Part shown: positions 22,875 through 32,996 of the stretch, in pieces | Layout: every line of letters starts with the position of its first letter | Position numbering within the stretch: the stretch's first letter is position 1 | Source: Batkoa obscura | Lineage: Eukaryota > Entomophthoromycota > Entomophthoromycetes > Entomophthorales > Batkoaceae | Reading direction: 5' to 3' | Assembly (NCBI GenBank): GCA_030770535.1 | Contig: JASVEC010000197.1 | Location: 1 to 32,996, forward strand | DNA: 32,996 nt | Position numbers and translations under genes: made by a program | Notes under the pieces: generated by a model | What the model saw: the letters and a program-made list of their open reading frames with translations, nothing else | What the model was told of the DNA's origin: nothing | Database searches by the model: none

Positions 22875-22972
22875 GGGGCTGTTTTTTTTAGTTTCATTAT
22901 TTTTCCATTTTTTAAGCGCTATTTGAGTGGAAAGATTGTAGTAAAATTCTTAAACAAAAAAAACACATCCCC
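22875..22972 (-). mobile_element. MITE-like element, copy 10 (tandem pair, second)
   Basis: Full ends GGGGCTGTTTTTTTT and ACACATCCCC, with exact ATAT repeats at 22871-22874 and 22973-22976. It lies only six bases past copy 9, same orientation, and about 150 bases upstream of the eIF2B delta start. Confidence 0.85.
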
Positions 22973-23119
22973 ATATACTATACTATACAACATTACTAGC
23001 AATTTTTTTAAAGAGTTAAAATCAACTCAAAAAACAATGATTTGACAGAATTTAAACTCAAACTAAAGAAATCAAAATCTTCAAAAACGCTTAACTTATT
23101 TTTTTGAAAAAAAAGCAAT

Positions 23120-24906
23120 ATGGGACCAGAAAATAATTCATCACCTACAGCTACTAGTAATAATACTAGTAATATGACTTCGCCAGCCATATCAAATATA
23201 AAATCCCCTCAACCAAGTGAGAATAATGAAGTAAGAAAAAGTAATAAAGAAATGACTAAAGCTGAGAGAAGAGCACTTCAGGTAAGTTATTAATAGCTTA
23301 TCAAAAGAAATTCTTTAATTAAAATCATTTGGAAATCTAGGAAAAACAACGTGCCGAAAAAGAAGCTAAAAAGCAAGGAAGTTCCAGTAATACAATTTCT
23401 AAGCAAAATAAAAAAAATGAAGGAACAAAAGCTAATACAACTCCATCAAACAAATCACTCAAATTGGAGGCTCCTATGAATGCTCAGTCCAAAGATAAAA
23501 TTAAAGAGAAATCTTCTGAAGCCTCAAAACTTCAAGGTTTATCTTTATTTAAACATCTAGAAACATCGACCAAATCTAGTAATATATCCATTAAAGATGT
23601 TCATCCAGCTATTATTGAATTAGCTAGTCAATTTAAAGATTATTTAATCTGTGGTTCGAACGCTCGTTGTATAGCTATGTTACAAGCATTTAAACAAGTA
23701 ATTACGGATTATATGACACCACCACATACTCCATTATGTCGTCATTTAGTTGCTCATTTATCCCCTCAAATTACTTATTTAGTTACGGCTAGACCAATGT
23801 CAGTGACTATGGGCAATGCTATTAGATATTTAAAAACTGAAATATCTACAGTGGATCCAGATTTACCAGAAGATCAAGCAAAGAAATATTTATGTGAAAG
23901 TATTGATCAATTTATTATTGATAGGATAACAGCAGCAGATGTTATTATTGCAGAAAATGCGATGGGTAAAATCAAAGAAGGAGATGTGATTATGATTTAT
24001 GGAAGGTAAGTTAAAATAATGACAATAATAATTTTGAATATTAAGTTTGTTAATGGTATTTTTTAAATTAGCTCTTCTGTAGTATTACAGGTTTTGGAAT
24101 CAGCTATTAAAAAAAAGATACAGTTTAGAGTTATTGTAGTAGATGCTGGACCTAGGTTCGAAGGTAATTACTAAGGAGCTTATTTTTGATAAGGATAATG
24201 ACACTAATAAATAAATTTAAATTAGGCAAACATATGTTAAGAAAATTAGTTGAATTGGGAATTGAGTGTAGTTATATATTATTACATGGGGTAGCTTATA
24301 TTGCTAAAGAGGTAAGTATTAATTATCATCAATATCAATATATAACATTGTAAGTTGAGAAAGGAAGAAAATGTAGAAAGAGGATATTAATAATAATATT
24401 GTATTTATTTTAGGCTACCAAAGTGTTTTTAGGTGCTCATGGTTTATTTTCAAATGGTACTTTATTATCTAGAGCGGGTACTGCTATTGTTGCTATGACT
24501 GGTTATGATCAAAAAATACCCGTAATTGTATGTTGTGAGACATATAAATTTAGTGAGAAAGTACAGTTAGATTCCATTGTTTGGAATGAAATTGGTAAGT
24601 TATTAACTAATTAATAATTAGATCATATTAATTTAATATTAATATTAACATTTTATATTATTTATAGGTAACCCAGAAGATTTAATTACTACAAATAATA
24701 ATCCATTTTTATCCAACCCTAATAATATTACTGATGATAAATTTAATTTGGAAAGTTTTAAAACAATGAATAATGTATTTGGCTTAAATTTGTTATATGA
24801 TTTAACACCACCTCATTATATTTCTATGGTTATTACAGAAGTAGGTATGATTCCTTGTACTTCAGTACCAGTGGTATTACGTGAATATGGTACTTTAATG
24901 CAATAA
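23120..24906 (+). CDS. GCD2: Translation initiation factor eIF2B, delta subunit
   Basis: A regulatory subunit of the eIF2B guanine-nucleotide exchange complex in the cytosol, which recharges eIF2 with GTP and senses phosphorylated eIF2. Six exons (23120-23281, 23341-24005, 24072-24163, 24226-24311, 24414-24594, 24668-24906) join in frame to 474 residues. The N-terminus is Ser/Asn-rich, then has the family's charged [20 protein letters not shown] helix. The conserved core follows: [92 protein letters not shown] and the closing [16 protein letters not shown]...VLREYG. It is shorter than yeast GCD2 (about 650) because the N-terminal region is reduced. The start is the first ATG; introns are 59-102 bases. 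Confidence 0.95.
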
Positions 24907-25299
24907 ATTAAAAAGTGAAGTAAAAGAGAGTATATCAGACATATCACAAAGGAGGAAGTTAATAAATAGATTTATTATGTAACTTATAATTTTTTTTATT
25001 TAAAGTAGATAGTCAGTTTTTTTATCGAATATTAGATTATTGAGTTATATATTGATGACTATAATATAAAACTATTTTATATTTTTTTTAAATTAAATAT
25101 ATTTTACTTAAATGTATTCATTTTTAATTGATTTCTAATAAAGATTAATAAATTTAAACTTAGCTTTAAATTCTCGATGTTGATTGGTTAATGATTCAAT
25201 TATAAATTTCAGCTACCTTATTTTTAATCGAAAATAATAAATCTAATTTCATTTGATTTTATATACCAGTTACTATTTCTTCAATCATAAAAATTAAAA
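24907..25299. other. Short intergenic region between two plus-strand genes
   Basis: It must hold the 3' end of the eIF2B delta transcript and the promoter of the carrier gene. No specific signal is convincing. Confidence 0.5.
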
Positions 25300-26712
25300 A
25301 TGAGTAATCAGCTCTCGGAAAAACAAACTAGTTTTAGTGGCTCTTATGCCTTAGATCAATCTATAGCTGGATTAACAGCAGGTGCTATCTCAACTTTATT
25401 ATTACATCCTATGGATTTAATAAAAACTAAAATACAAGGTAAATTACAGCATTATATAAACTAATGATAATAACGAAATAATAATACTAACATGTTTTTT
25501 CTATTATTGTAGCCGATGATTTTAAAAAATTAGAAAACAAGAGAATTATAGGACGTAGTATCTCTGCAATAAAATCTGTAATAAAAACGGATAGTTTATT
25601 AGGATTATATCGAGGTTTATCACCTAACTTAGTAGGTTCCGCTCTGTCTTGGTCATTTTATTTTGGTTGGTAAGTAGAAAGTAATCTAATTTATGTTTAA
25701 TATAAGATATTTAATCACTATTTAATATTAATATTTTCTACTATCATTAGGTATAGTATAATAAAACAACAATATCATTCTGATTTAGGAGATGGTAGAA
25801 TATCTAATAAATTATCTTCAACTCAATATATGTTAGCTTCTGCACAAGCAGGTGCATTAACTGTATTATGTACTAACCCGATTTGGGTAGTAAAAACTAG
25901 GATGTTAACAAGTCATAAAAATCAAGCGGGAGCTTATAGGGGCTTAGTAGGTAATACATTAATAATAATAACGACATAATTGTTTTTAGTACATGTTATA
26001 TCAAATATTGAGCATTTCATTAATTTAATTTTATTGTTAGATGGGTTAATAAAATTAGTACAATTTGAAGGTATACGTGGTATGTATCGAGGATTAACAC
26101 CAGCTTTATTTGGTACATCACATGGGGCTGTTCAATTTATGGTTTATGAAGAACTAAAAAAATGGAAAAGTAAAAAAAATTTATTAAAAAATAAGGATAT
26201 TAAGTTAAAAGATGGTTTAGTAAGTTTATTATCATATTATATTATTGATTTAAATTATATGTTTTAATACTCCTCTTATTATTACTTAGCCTGTTATGGA
26301 TTATCTTTGGATGGCTTCTTTATCAAAAACAATGGCCTCAATATTGACATACCCTTATCAAGTAGTTAAAACTAGATTACAAGTAATCATTTTTGTATTA
26401 TGTCATAATACAATATATAATAGTTTATTTATTAGAAACAAGTCGATTTAAAATCCAACACAGAATATAAAACTACATTAGATACTATAAGTAAAATATT
26501 TAAGTAAGTTTGATTATTACATAATACAATAATGATCAACTAATAATTAACATTTAATAATTTAACCATAATTTAATAATAGAAATGAAGGTATAATGGG
26601 ATTTTATAAAGGATTAGGGCCTAATATATTAAGAGTGCTACCGGGTACTTGTATTACATTTACTGTCTATGAATCTTTATCCAATTATTTTAGAAATGGT
26701 ACTTTTTTTTAA
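25300..26712 (+). CDS. FLX1: Mitochondrial carrier, folate/FAD transporter type
   Basis: An inner-mitochondrial-membrane transporter (SLC25 family). Closest by eye to the FLX1/SLC25A32 branch that moves FAD or folate. Seven exons (25300-25438, 25513-25669, 25751-25950, 26041-26219, 26290-26382, 26436-26503, 26583-26712) give 321 residues with three about 100-residue repeats, each a pair of membrane helices. The carrier signatures are [10 protein letters not shown] (about 37), PIWVVKTRM (about 142) and [10 protein letters not shown] (about 247). [44 protein letters not shown] and [23 protein letters not shown] end the repeats. PIWVVKTR and the aromatic SWSFYFGWY are typical of this branch, but substrate choice between FAD and folate cannot be read from sequence. 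The last codons run into a T/A tract at the stop. Confidence 0.9.
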
Positions 26713-27296
26713 AAAAAAATATATTGTAATTAATTTGAATAAAAATGTACGACGCTTGTGTTTTATTATATTATTATTGATTATAGTTTATTAGTTGTTA
26801 TATTACTTATTATGGTTGGTAATTTAGTAGTACACAATATTAGATAGTTAACAATTATCCTATATAAACTAGATAAAGCTATATGTTGTTTCAAAGCTTA
26901 ATAACTAAAATGATTGACCCAAACAGTTAAATTAAACTATGTTTCTTTTAGCTAACCCATGTTGTAACAATATTATTCAATATTGATTATTAAAATACTT
27001 AAGTTGGACTATTAAATCTTTTGGCTTGTTACTTTAATCAAGTAGTACACTCACTATCTTTGTATCAATAATCATGTACTAATATCATTATATAAAAGCA
27101 ATTACATAAAAAATATATTATTTTATGATAGCTTTTATTATTTAATGATGGATTAAGTAACCACCAGCTGTTTAGTACGAAACAATCTACACTTGACCAC
27201 GAACAATAATAGCAAACTTAATTTATATAATAATTTATTAACTAAATGACCTTTTTTTTAAACAAATGGTTTGATATTAATTTAAGTTTAGTAAAT
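26713..27296. other. AT-rich intergenic DNA
   Basis: No gene is seen. This begins a 5-kb gene-free stretch holding about half of the window's repeat copies. Confidence 0.5.
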
Positions 27297-27391
27297 GGGG
27301 ATGTATTTGTCTAAGGATTTTGCTAACAATCTTTCTACTCAAATAGTGCTTAAAAAAATGGAAAAGTAATGGAACCAAAAAAAACATCCCC
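27297..27391 (+). mobile_element. MITE-like element, copy 11
   Basis: Perfect ends GGGGATGTATTT and AAAAAAAACATCCCC, with exact AAAT repeats (27293-27296, 27392-27395). The 95-bp length reflects a small gap near the left end. Confidence 0.88.
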
Positions 27392-27744
27392 AAATTTTTG
27401 TTTAAAAATAGAACTGAATAATCTATAAAGTTTTTATACTTAAAGCTACTGTAGCAAAGCTATCAAAGAAAATAGTTTAAGCTAGGGGGATCTTTATCAA
27501 AAGTTTAATAGAAATAATAAAAGATTAAGGCTAAAAAAAGAAAACTAATGATTTGATTGTATGAGAAGCTAGATTTTTTAGAGTTTAAAGGTGAAGTGAT
27601 AAAAAAAGTAAACATAGAGTTTTAAAAAACTGGACGTATTGTAAAGGAAAAATCTGCTTTTTATTAAGTTAAACTGGGATAGAAACTTTATTCAAGTACT
27701 TGAAATCCGCTTAGCAAATTTAATAGTTAATTTAAAAAGCATAA

Positions 27745-27838
27745 GGGTGTTTTTTTGATTTCATTACTTTTTCATTTTTCAAGCAATATTTGAGGGGAAA
27801 GAGTGTTAGTAGAATTCTTAAATAAAAAACACATCCCT
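27745..27838 (-). mobile_element. MITE-like element, copy 12
   Basis: From GGGTGTTTTTTTGATTTC to ACATCCCT. The flanks are ATAA and ATAT (three of four match). The core reads AAGCAAT instead of AAGCGCT. Confidence 0.75.
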
Positions 27839-28878
27839 ATATGTTTAACTTGTATATATGAAGTTATTAAATTTAAAAAAGTCATTAAAAGCTGTATCTG
27901 AAGTTTAAAAACCGAATACTTTATCGAAATATCCATAAACTAACTGATAAATAAGACTAAATAGTTCAATAATACTATAAAGAAAAGTTTTAATTCAACT
28001 TGTTTATCCTAAGCACTCATTTGTAAATAATCTAAGAATTAAAATAGAATGTAATAAAAATATTGGTGGAATCACTGACAACTTAATCGGCATCTATTAG
28101 TTCATACAAAGTTTTTGTATAATGTAATCATGAATTATTTTCTTGTTTTATTTTTCGTTATAATGAATACAGGAAGGTTTTTAATTTACCAAACATCTTA
28201 TAACTTTAATATTTCAAACTTTGAGTAATTTTAGAAAATTAAAACAAAAAAACTAAGAGCAATTTTTATTATTTAATAAGAAAATAGAAGTATAAATAAC
28301 TAGTAAGTGTACAACATAATCAAAAGTATTGACTAGTTTATTTAACTAAGAGCCATCCGGTAGAATACTTTGGCAATATCACTTCACTATTGCATGGATA
28401 CTGGGAACTATAATAAAAATTGTTAATAACAACATAAAACAACAATTGATGATCTCTTCCACCAATCGCTTACCCCCACCTTATCCTTATCTAAATATCG
28501 TTAGATGCCTGCCACCCCTACCATGAGTTAGCTTCTGATAAGTAAATAACAGTCGATTAAGAATATTCTGAAGTAGTGATAAATAAACTTCCTAACCATC
28601 AACTTACTTACCTATGTCAATTACCCACCCAATAAGGACTAATCAAAACTACTTAATAATAGGAAAGTTGGTGGCAATAAGCTAAAACTTGTTTATAATA
28701 ATGTTTAAATTAGCTTAAAGCCTAAGTTTGATTAATATTGACTGTAAGACCTTGAAGGAAAGTATAAGCAAACTCAGATATGTTTAAGTTCGTGAGGATT
28801 AAGCAGTTACTATCATCATTTTTCTAATGATAACGCTTAGTATTGATTGTAGTTAAATAGGAAAAGAAAATGATACAA
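27839..28878. other. Gene-free stretch with one GC-richer patch
   Basis: No gene is supported. About 28450-28535 is pyrimidine-rich and clearly less AT-rich (it includes TTACCCCCACC and GCCTGCCACCCC), but I find no frame, tRNA or repeat there. Confidence 0.4.
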
Positions 28879-29077
28879 GGGTATTTTTTGGCTTCATTAC
28901 TTTTTCCATCTGAGGGATGTATTTTTATGTTTAAGAATTTTACTAACAAAATTTCCGCTTAAATAGCACTTAAAAAATGGAAAAAATAATGAAATTAAAA
29001 AAAACACTCCCATCTTTTAAGCACTATTTGAGCGGGAAAATTGTTAGTAAAGTTCTTAAACATAAAAACACATCGCC
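28879..29077 (-). mobile_element. MITE-like element, copy 13 (outer, split by copy 14)
   Basis: Its left part is 28879-28911 (GGGTATTTTTTGGCTTC to CCATCT) and its right part 29012-29077 (ATCTTTTAAGCAC to ACATCGCC). Removing the inner copy and one ATCT restores CCATCTTTTAAGC, the sequence seen unbroken at 2387-2399. Confidence 0.87.
28912..29011 (+). mobile_element. MITE-like element, copy 14 (nested in copy 13)
   Basis: A 100-bp copy from GAGGGATGT to AACACTCCC inserted into copy 13 in the opposite orientation. ATCT at 28908-28911 and 29012-29015 is the target duplication. Because the empty target is known from other copies, the ends and the 4-bp duplication are fixed exactly. Confidence 0.9.
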
Positions 29078-29435
29078 ATATAGTTGTCTAACTAAAGTAT
29101 AAAAGAAACTTTTAGTACAACAACTTGAAGCTTTTTATTAAACTATTTTTTGATACTATACTTTTTAATAAGACTATTGAATTTTATAATAATATCTTTT
29201 ATTTTTTTTATATTATATAGTTCATAGCTTATTATATGCCATCCCTATTAAGTCTATCTTAGCCATATAAAATAAGACTTTGACAAAGCCAGTTAATTAA
29301 ATAAAAAATGCTTTCAATTTTATTTATTGAATACTAACTTGGATATTAAACGTTAAAATTTATACCATGATTTAATAGTTTATATTTTTATTATTTAAAT
29401 GTTTTTTTACAAGTTGATAAACAATAATAACATTT

Positions 29436-29534
29436 GGGAGTGTTTTTTTTTGACTTCATTATTTTTTCCATTTTTAAGCGCTATTTAAGCGGAAAGTTTG
29501 TTAGTAAAACTTTTAAACAAAAAAAATACACCCC
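29436..29534 (-). mobile_element. MITE-like element, copy 15
   Basis: The body is nearly identical to copy 1 (GACTTCATTATTTTTTCCA, GCTATTTAAGCGGAAA), so the two share a recent source. The ends are GGGAGTGT and ACACCCC. The flanks are ATTT and TATA, so no clean target repeat remains. Confidence 0.8.
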
Positions 29535-30198
29535 TATATACTTATTATTCATTGAGTTAGTGGCGATTCATCCTAATAAAATTTAATAAAGTAGGTAGTA
29601 CAAAGATAAAGGAAAAATCGAAAGGAGATCGAAGGATAGAATTAATAGAGATTTTGAATGTAGATTTATACTTGATCTAAACAAATTTCGTATTATCTAA
29701 ATTGATTATTAAAAAGAGTTAATAGCAAGTACTATTTAAACTTAGCCCATCCGGTCCGATTCAGCTAAAAAGGTTTGTATGAAAAGTCATTATAATATCT
29801 AGAGTTATATAATATATATATACTATTCTGGTAATATTTTTTGGCAAGTTTTTGTATTAAAGTGTCTTGTATTATACTAGAACTGAATCCTTTTTAAGAC
29901 TTTAAAAAATAACTAAATTTGCCATAGTTCAATAAATAATACAGTAGGTAATATTAAATAAAAACTATTAGAAACTTCAAATTTTACTCTACATTTTGTA
30001 TTAATATATTATAACAGTTAAAGTTAGTTGCTCTTACAAAAGCATTATACACTTTTTTGCAGAAATCTATAAATTTTACTAGAGTTGTTAGATTGTTTAC
30101 ATCTCCAATATCATAATATCAAATGTAGTATAGAGCTTAATATCCTTGATAAGTTTTATGCTATATTATTTGACAAATTATTCATTGAGTTATGATAT
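29535..30198. other. AT-rich intergenic DNA
   Basis: No gene is seen; the short reverse open frame over 30156-30353 mostly reads the repeat copy that follows. A (TA)n-like run lies near 29808-29822. Confidence 0.5.
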
Positions 30199-30297
30199 GG
30201 GAATGTATTTTTATGTTTAAGAATTTTACTAACAATTTTTGCACTCAAATAGCGCTTAAAAAATGGAAAAAGTAATGAAGCCAAAAAAAACATCCCC
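30199..30297 (+). mobile_element. MITE-like element, copy 16
   Basis: A full-length 99-bp copy, GGGAATGTATTTTT to AAACATCCCC, with exact ATAT repeats (30195-30198, 30298-30301). It is close to the family consensus. Confidence 0.88.
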
Positions 30298-30603
30298 ATA
30301 TGTTTAATCATATTTTTGTGATTTTCACTTTTTAAAGCTAAAACTAAGGTCATTTATTATAAATGATTTACAATGCATCAAAAATATATTTATTTTTTGC
30401 TTTCAATGTTGAAAAGTAGTCGACTTTATTGTTGCTCAATGTATATTATATTAAACAATCTAAAATAAAGCTTATTAAAAAGATTAAACTTTAAAATTAT
30501 AATAATAAATGTAGCATAAAGTATGTTGAAAACCTGGTTGCTTTTAAAATGAGTCTCTATGTGTACTACTTTGGGCTGTTTTTTGAGTTATAGGGAATTA
30601 CTT

Positions 30604-30702
30604 GGGAATGTATTTTTTTGTTTAAGAATTTTACCAAAAATCTTTCCGCTCAAATAACGCTTAAAAAATGGAAAAAGTAATGAAATCAAAAAAAACATCC
30701 CC
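30604..30702 (+). mobile_element. MITE-like element, copy 17
   Basis: A full-length copy, GGGAATGTATTTTT to AAACATCCCC, with exact ACTT repeats at 30600-30603 and 30703-30706. This is the clearest non-AT target duplication in the set. Confidence 0.9.
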
Positions 30703-31685
30703 ACTTGCTTATTTAAAATTTTGAAAAAATTAAAAGGCTATCTAATATTATTTAATATAACATTAATTATTTTAATGATGAGAGTTTATAAAAAACGATG
30801 TCAGATTAATTTTTATGTAATAATTTATGTCCATGTCATTAAAATTATATATCTACATTATATAAGTCTAAATGATAGTGTCCTCAAAAACAAACTCCTC
30901 TGTCTTCAAGTTGAAATATCTACTATAGTATTTAATATACTAAAACAATTTAGTATAATTTTAATAGATGTTATAAGTAATGTTTACTTCTATTTTTAAA
31001 TATTACTAAAAATTTTAATGATAATTATAAATAATTGGCCTCTTTGGTCTAAAATATTTGAATAATACTTGAAAATTAATATTAGGTATGACATTATATT
31101 TTGCCTTTTTTTTAAAAACTTATACTCTGACTTAACTGCTTTGAACTTTTCAAACTAATTTATCTAGTATGAATTATTATGCTCTTATTATTAAAATAAA
31201 TCGATAATACCATTTTATTTTATTAATTGCAAAAAGTCTTAAAGGTGTTTAATTCTTTATCTTAATTTAAATGCTATCAAAATACAAGCAATGATAACAA
31301 GTTACTATATTTAATCTGGATATTGTATTATATTAGTTAAGTTTACAAACATGCACTCAAATCAATCAAGTAATGATTAAATGACCTAATAACGTCAAAC
31401 TTAGATTACTATTCAGTTTAAAATAAATTTAAGCAGCAAATCAATTAAAGAGCCCAAACAAAATAGTTCAACTTCAATTGTGGCTTGTCCAAACCAGCAT
31501 ATTGTAAGACTGAACACATTGATTGGTTTAAGAACACAAGTAATTCCCAAATTTAATAAAAAGTTAACGAATTATGAGGTAAAATGATAAATTAGCATGT
31601 GAATCTAACATAGTCAAGTTGAAGGGGAATAACAAATTTATTTTTTAATAGTATAAAAGAATGTATAATTAATTTATAAAAAATA
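30703..31685. other. Intergenic region upstream of second lipase
   Basis: No believable gene. A 92-codon open frame at 30721-30999 is Ile/Leu/Tyr/Phe-rich with no motif and looks like chance in A+T DNA. A TATA-like GTATAAAAG at 31651-31659 lies about 30 bases before the lipase ATG. Confidence 0.5.
31651..31659 (+). promoter_or_regulatory. TATA-like box for the second lipase gene
   Basis: GTATAAAAG about 30 bases before the ATG at 31686, a spacing similar to that in front of the gene at 1414. Weak, for the same compositional reason. Confidence 0.28.
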
Positions 31686-32880
31686 ATGAATCGTAAATTG
31701 GCCATTAACTTCAACTTTGATACTATAAAACAGGCTCTAAATATTGCACCGTTTAAATCAACTATCAAAAGCCTACTTAAAGCCACAGTAACTCAGCAAA
31801 AAACAAATATACAAGAAAAGAAAAAAGAAAAGATTAAAGCTAGTCAAAGCATCTATGTATTAAGACCAAATTATAAACCTACTCGCAACCCAGTAGTATT
31901 ATGTCATGGTAGGCTATCAATATCTCCCATTTTTCTACTAAGCTAATATTTTACACTTTAGGCCTATATGGTTTTGATAAAATAGGTAATAAAATCATTT
32001 AATTCACATTCAACTAAAGCTGAGCTCATTTAAATCAGGTTTTGATAATTTACCAACATTACAGGTACATTACTGGCAGGGTGTAGCTGAAGCATTAGAA
32101 AAGATGGGATCGAAAGTAATTGTAGTGAAAGTATCAAGTACAGGCTCGATAGCAGAAAGAGCACAACAACTTCATGAATTATTAAATAAGACATTGCCCG
32201 GTCAACAGGTAAACTTGTTAGGGCATTCAATGGGAGGATTAGATGGTAGATACCTTATTAGTAGAATACCAAATGAAGATAAAAATTATAAAGTAAAAAG
32301 TTTGACAACAATATCGACTCCACATAGAGGTAGTAGTTTTATGGATTGGTGCAGGGATCATTTAAAAGTAGGTAAAATTTCAAGCGAAGAAAAGATAAAA
32401 GATAAACATGAACGACAACAATGGTTTGAAAGAGTGATGAGTTATTTGGACGCTCCAGCTTATTCTCACTTGACAACAGATTACTGTAGAAACAAATTTA
32501 ATCCAAGTACCCCAGATGACCCTAATGTAGCTTATTATAGCTATAATGCTTATTTAGATAAAATGCATTACCTTTCCTTTTTAAATTTTCCATGGCAAAT
32601 TATTAATCAAGTGGAAGGTAAGAATGATGGTTTAGTTTCACTAAAAAGCGGAGAGTGGGGTCAATTAGTTGAGACAGTACAAGCCAATCATTTTGATTTA
32701 GTGGTACGCTTCCGTTGGTTGACTGCTATTGGGCGAGTGATCGGGTATGAAGATGCCAGATATAATATAAATCCCTCTTTGTCCTTACCTAAAACATTAT
32801 TATTGAGCCCAGAAACGGAATTCGACAATATCGAATTTTATCTGAGATTATCTACCTTTTTACATTGCAAAGGATTTTAA
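31686..32880 (+). CDS. Alpha/beta-hydrolase triacylglycerol lipase (paralogue 2)
   Basis: A second copy of the lipase type at 3011-4135, expected to hydrolyse acylglycerol esters. Three exons, 31686-31908, 31962-31985 (only 24 bases) and 32039-32880, give 362 residues. The key residues are HG at about 74-75 (VLCHGLYGFD), Ser about 146 in GHSMGG, Asp about 279 in KNDGLV and His about 300 in ANHFDLV. The 24-base exon is required: it supplies LYGFDKI, which matches the paralogue exactly where that gene has continuous sequence. The N-terminal 70 residues are Lys-rich, longer than in the paralogue and lack a signal peptide; mitochondrial or cytosolic location is inference. A TATA-like box lies about 30 bases upstream. 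The first ATG of the exon 1 frame is taken as the start. Confidence 0.88.
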
Positions 32881-32996
32881 ATTACGTTATAAATTAATTA
32901 AATTATATATTATTATGTTATTACGTATATTACTTTATTATACTCTCATTGTATATTTTATTATAATCACTTTTTTAGCTAAACTCATTGATTAAT

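Noticed and set aside
30156-30353. Reverse open frame of 65 codons
   Set aside because: Most of it reads through MITE copy 16; similar pieces appear wherever a copy occurs.
786-30702. CRISPR array
   Set aside because: The repeated units are widely and irregularly spaced, occur in both orientations and have target duplications, so they are transposed elements.
786-30702. Tc1/mariner-type MITE with TA duplication
   Set aside because: ATAT-flanked copies first suggested TA, but ACTT, AAAT and ATCT flanks fit only a 4-bp duplication with ends at GGGG and CCCC.
30721-30999. Open frame of 92 codons
   Set aside because: Composition is Ile/Leu/Tyr/Phe/Lys as expected from random A+T DNA, with no motif and no splice partners.

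Overview
The window looks like chromosomal DNA from an early-diverging, very AT-rich fungus. The conserved housekeeping genes (a Lag1-type ceramide synthase, the eIF2B delta subunit, a mitochondrial folate/FAD-type carrier) carry 4 to 6 short GT..AG introns of about 50 to 100 bases. The accessory genes are fungal in flavour: a DHA2-type drug:H+ antiporter remnant, a C2H2 regulator with a short fungal-style finger pair, and a secreted trypsin. A trypsin-bearing, AT-rich genome with many lipases would suit an Entomophthoromycotina/Conidiobolus-like fungus, but that placement is inference and was not tested.

Layout. 1-4.2 kb: a small type I membrane protein (1414-1917) and a three-exon lipase (3011-4135). 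4.2-7.1 kb: non-coding. 7155-7994 (minus): C2H2 zinc-finger protein. 9880-10755 (minus): trypsin-like serine protease. 12910-14532 (plus): an MFS drug-transporter gene with no ATG at its apparent start and two in-frame stops, probably a pseudogene. 15192-18524 (minus): a secreted protein built from 17 six-cysteine units of about 63 residues. 20772-26712 (plus): three compact, intron-rich housekeeping genes (LAG1-like, GCD2-like, FLX1-like). 26.7-31.7 kb: gene-free and rich in short repeats. 31686-32880 (plus): a second lipase, paralogous to the first, with differently placed introns.

The main unexplained structure is a family of short (about 97-100 bp) non-coding elements with terminal inverted repeats of the type GGGGATGT...ACATCCCC. 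I count 17 recognisable copies or pieces in 33 kb, in both orientations, all between genes. Informative copies are flanked by exact 4-bp direct repeats (ACTT, AAAT, ATCT, ATAT), all fitting A-N-N-T. One copy has inserted inside another and duplicated ATCT, which fixes the element ends at the base and proves past transposition. They behave as a MITE family whose mobilising transposase is not in this window.

There is no sign of a co-regulated cluster. The genes are separate transcription units. The secreted trypsin, the cysteine-rich repeat protein and (perhaps) the small membrane protein form an intronless, secretory accessory set; the lipases have no clear signal peptide and may act inside the cell. 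All coordinates and splice sites come from reading the sequence by eye; no search or alignment was run.
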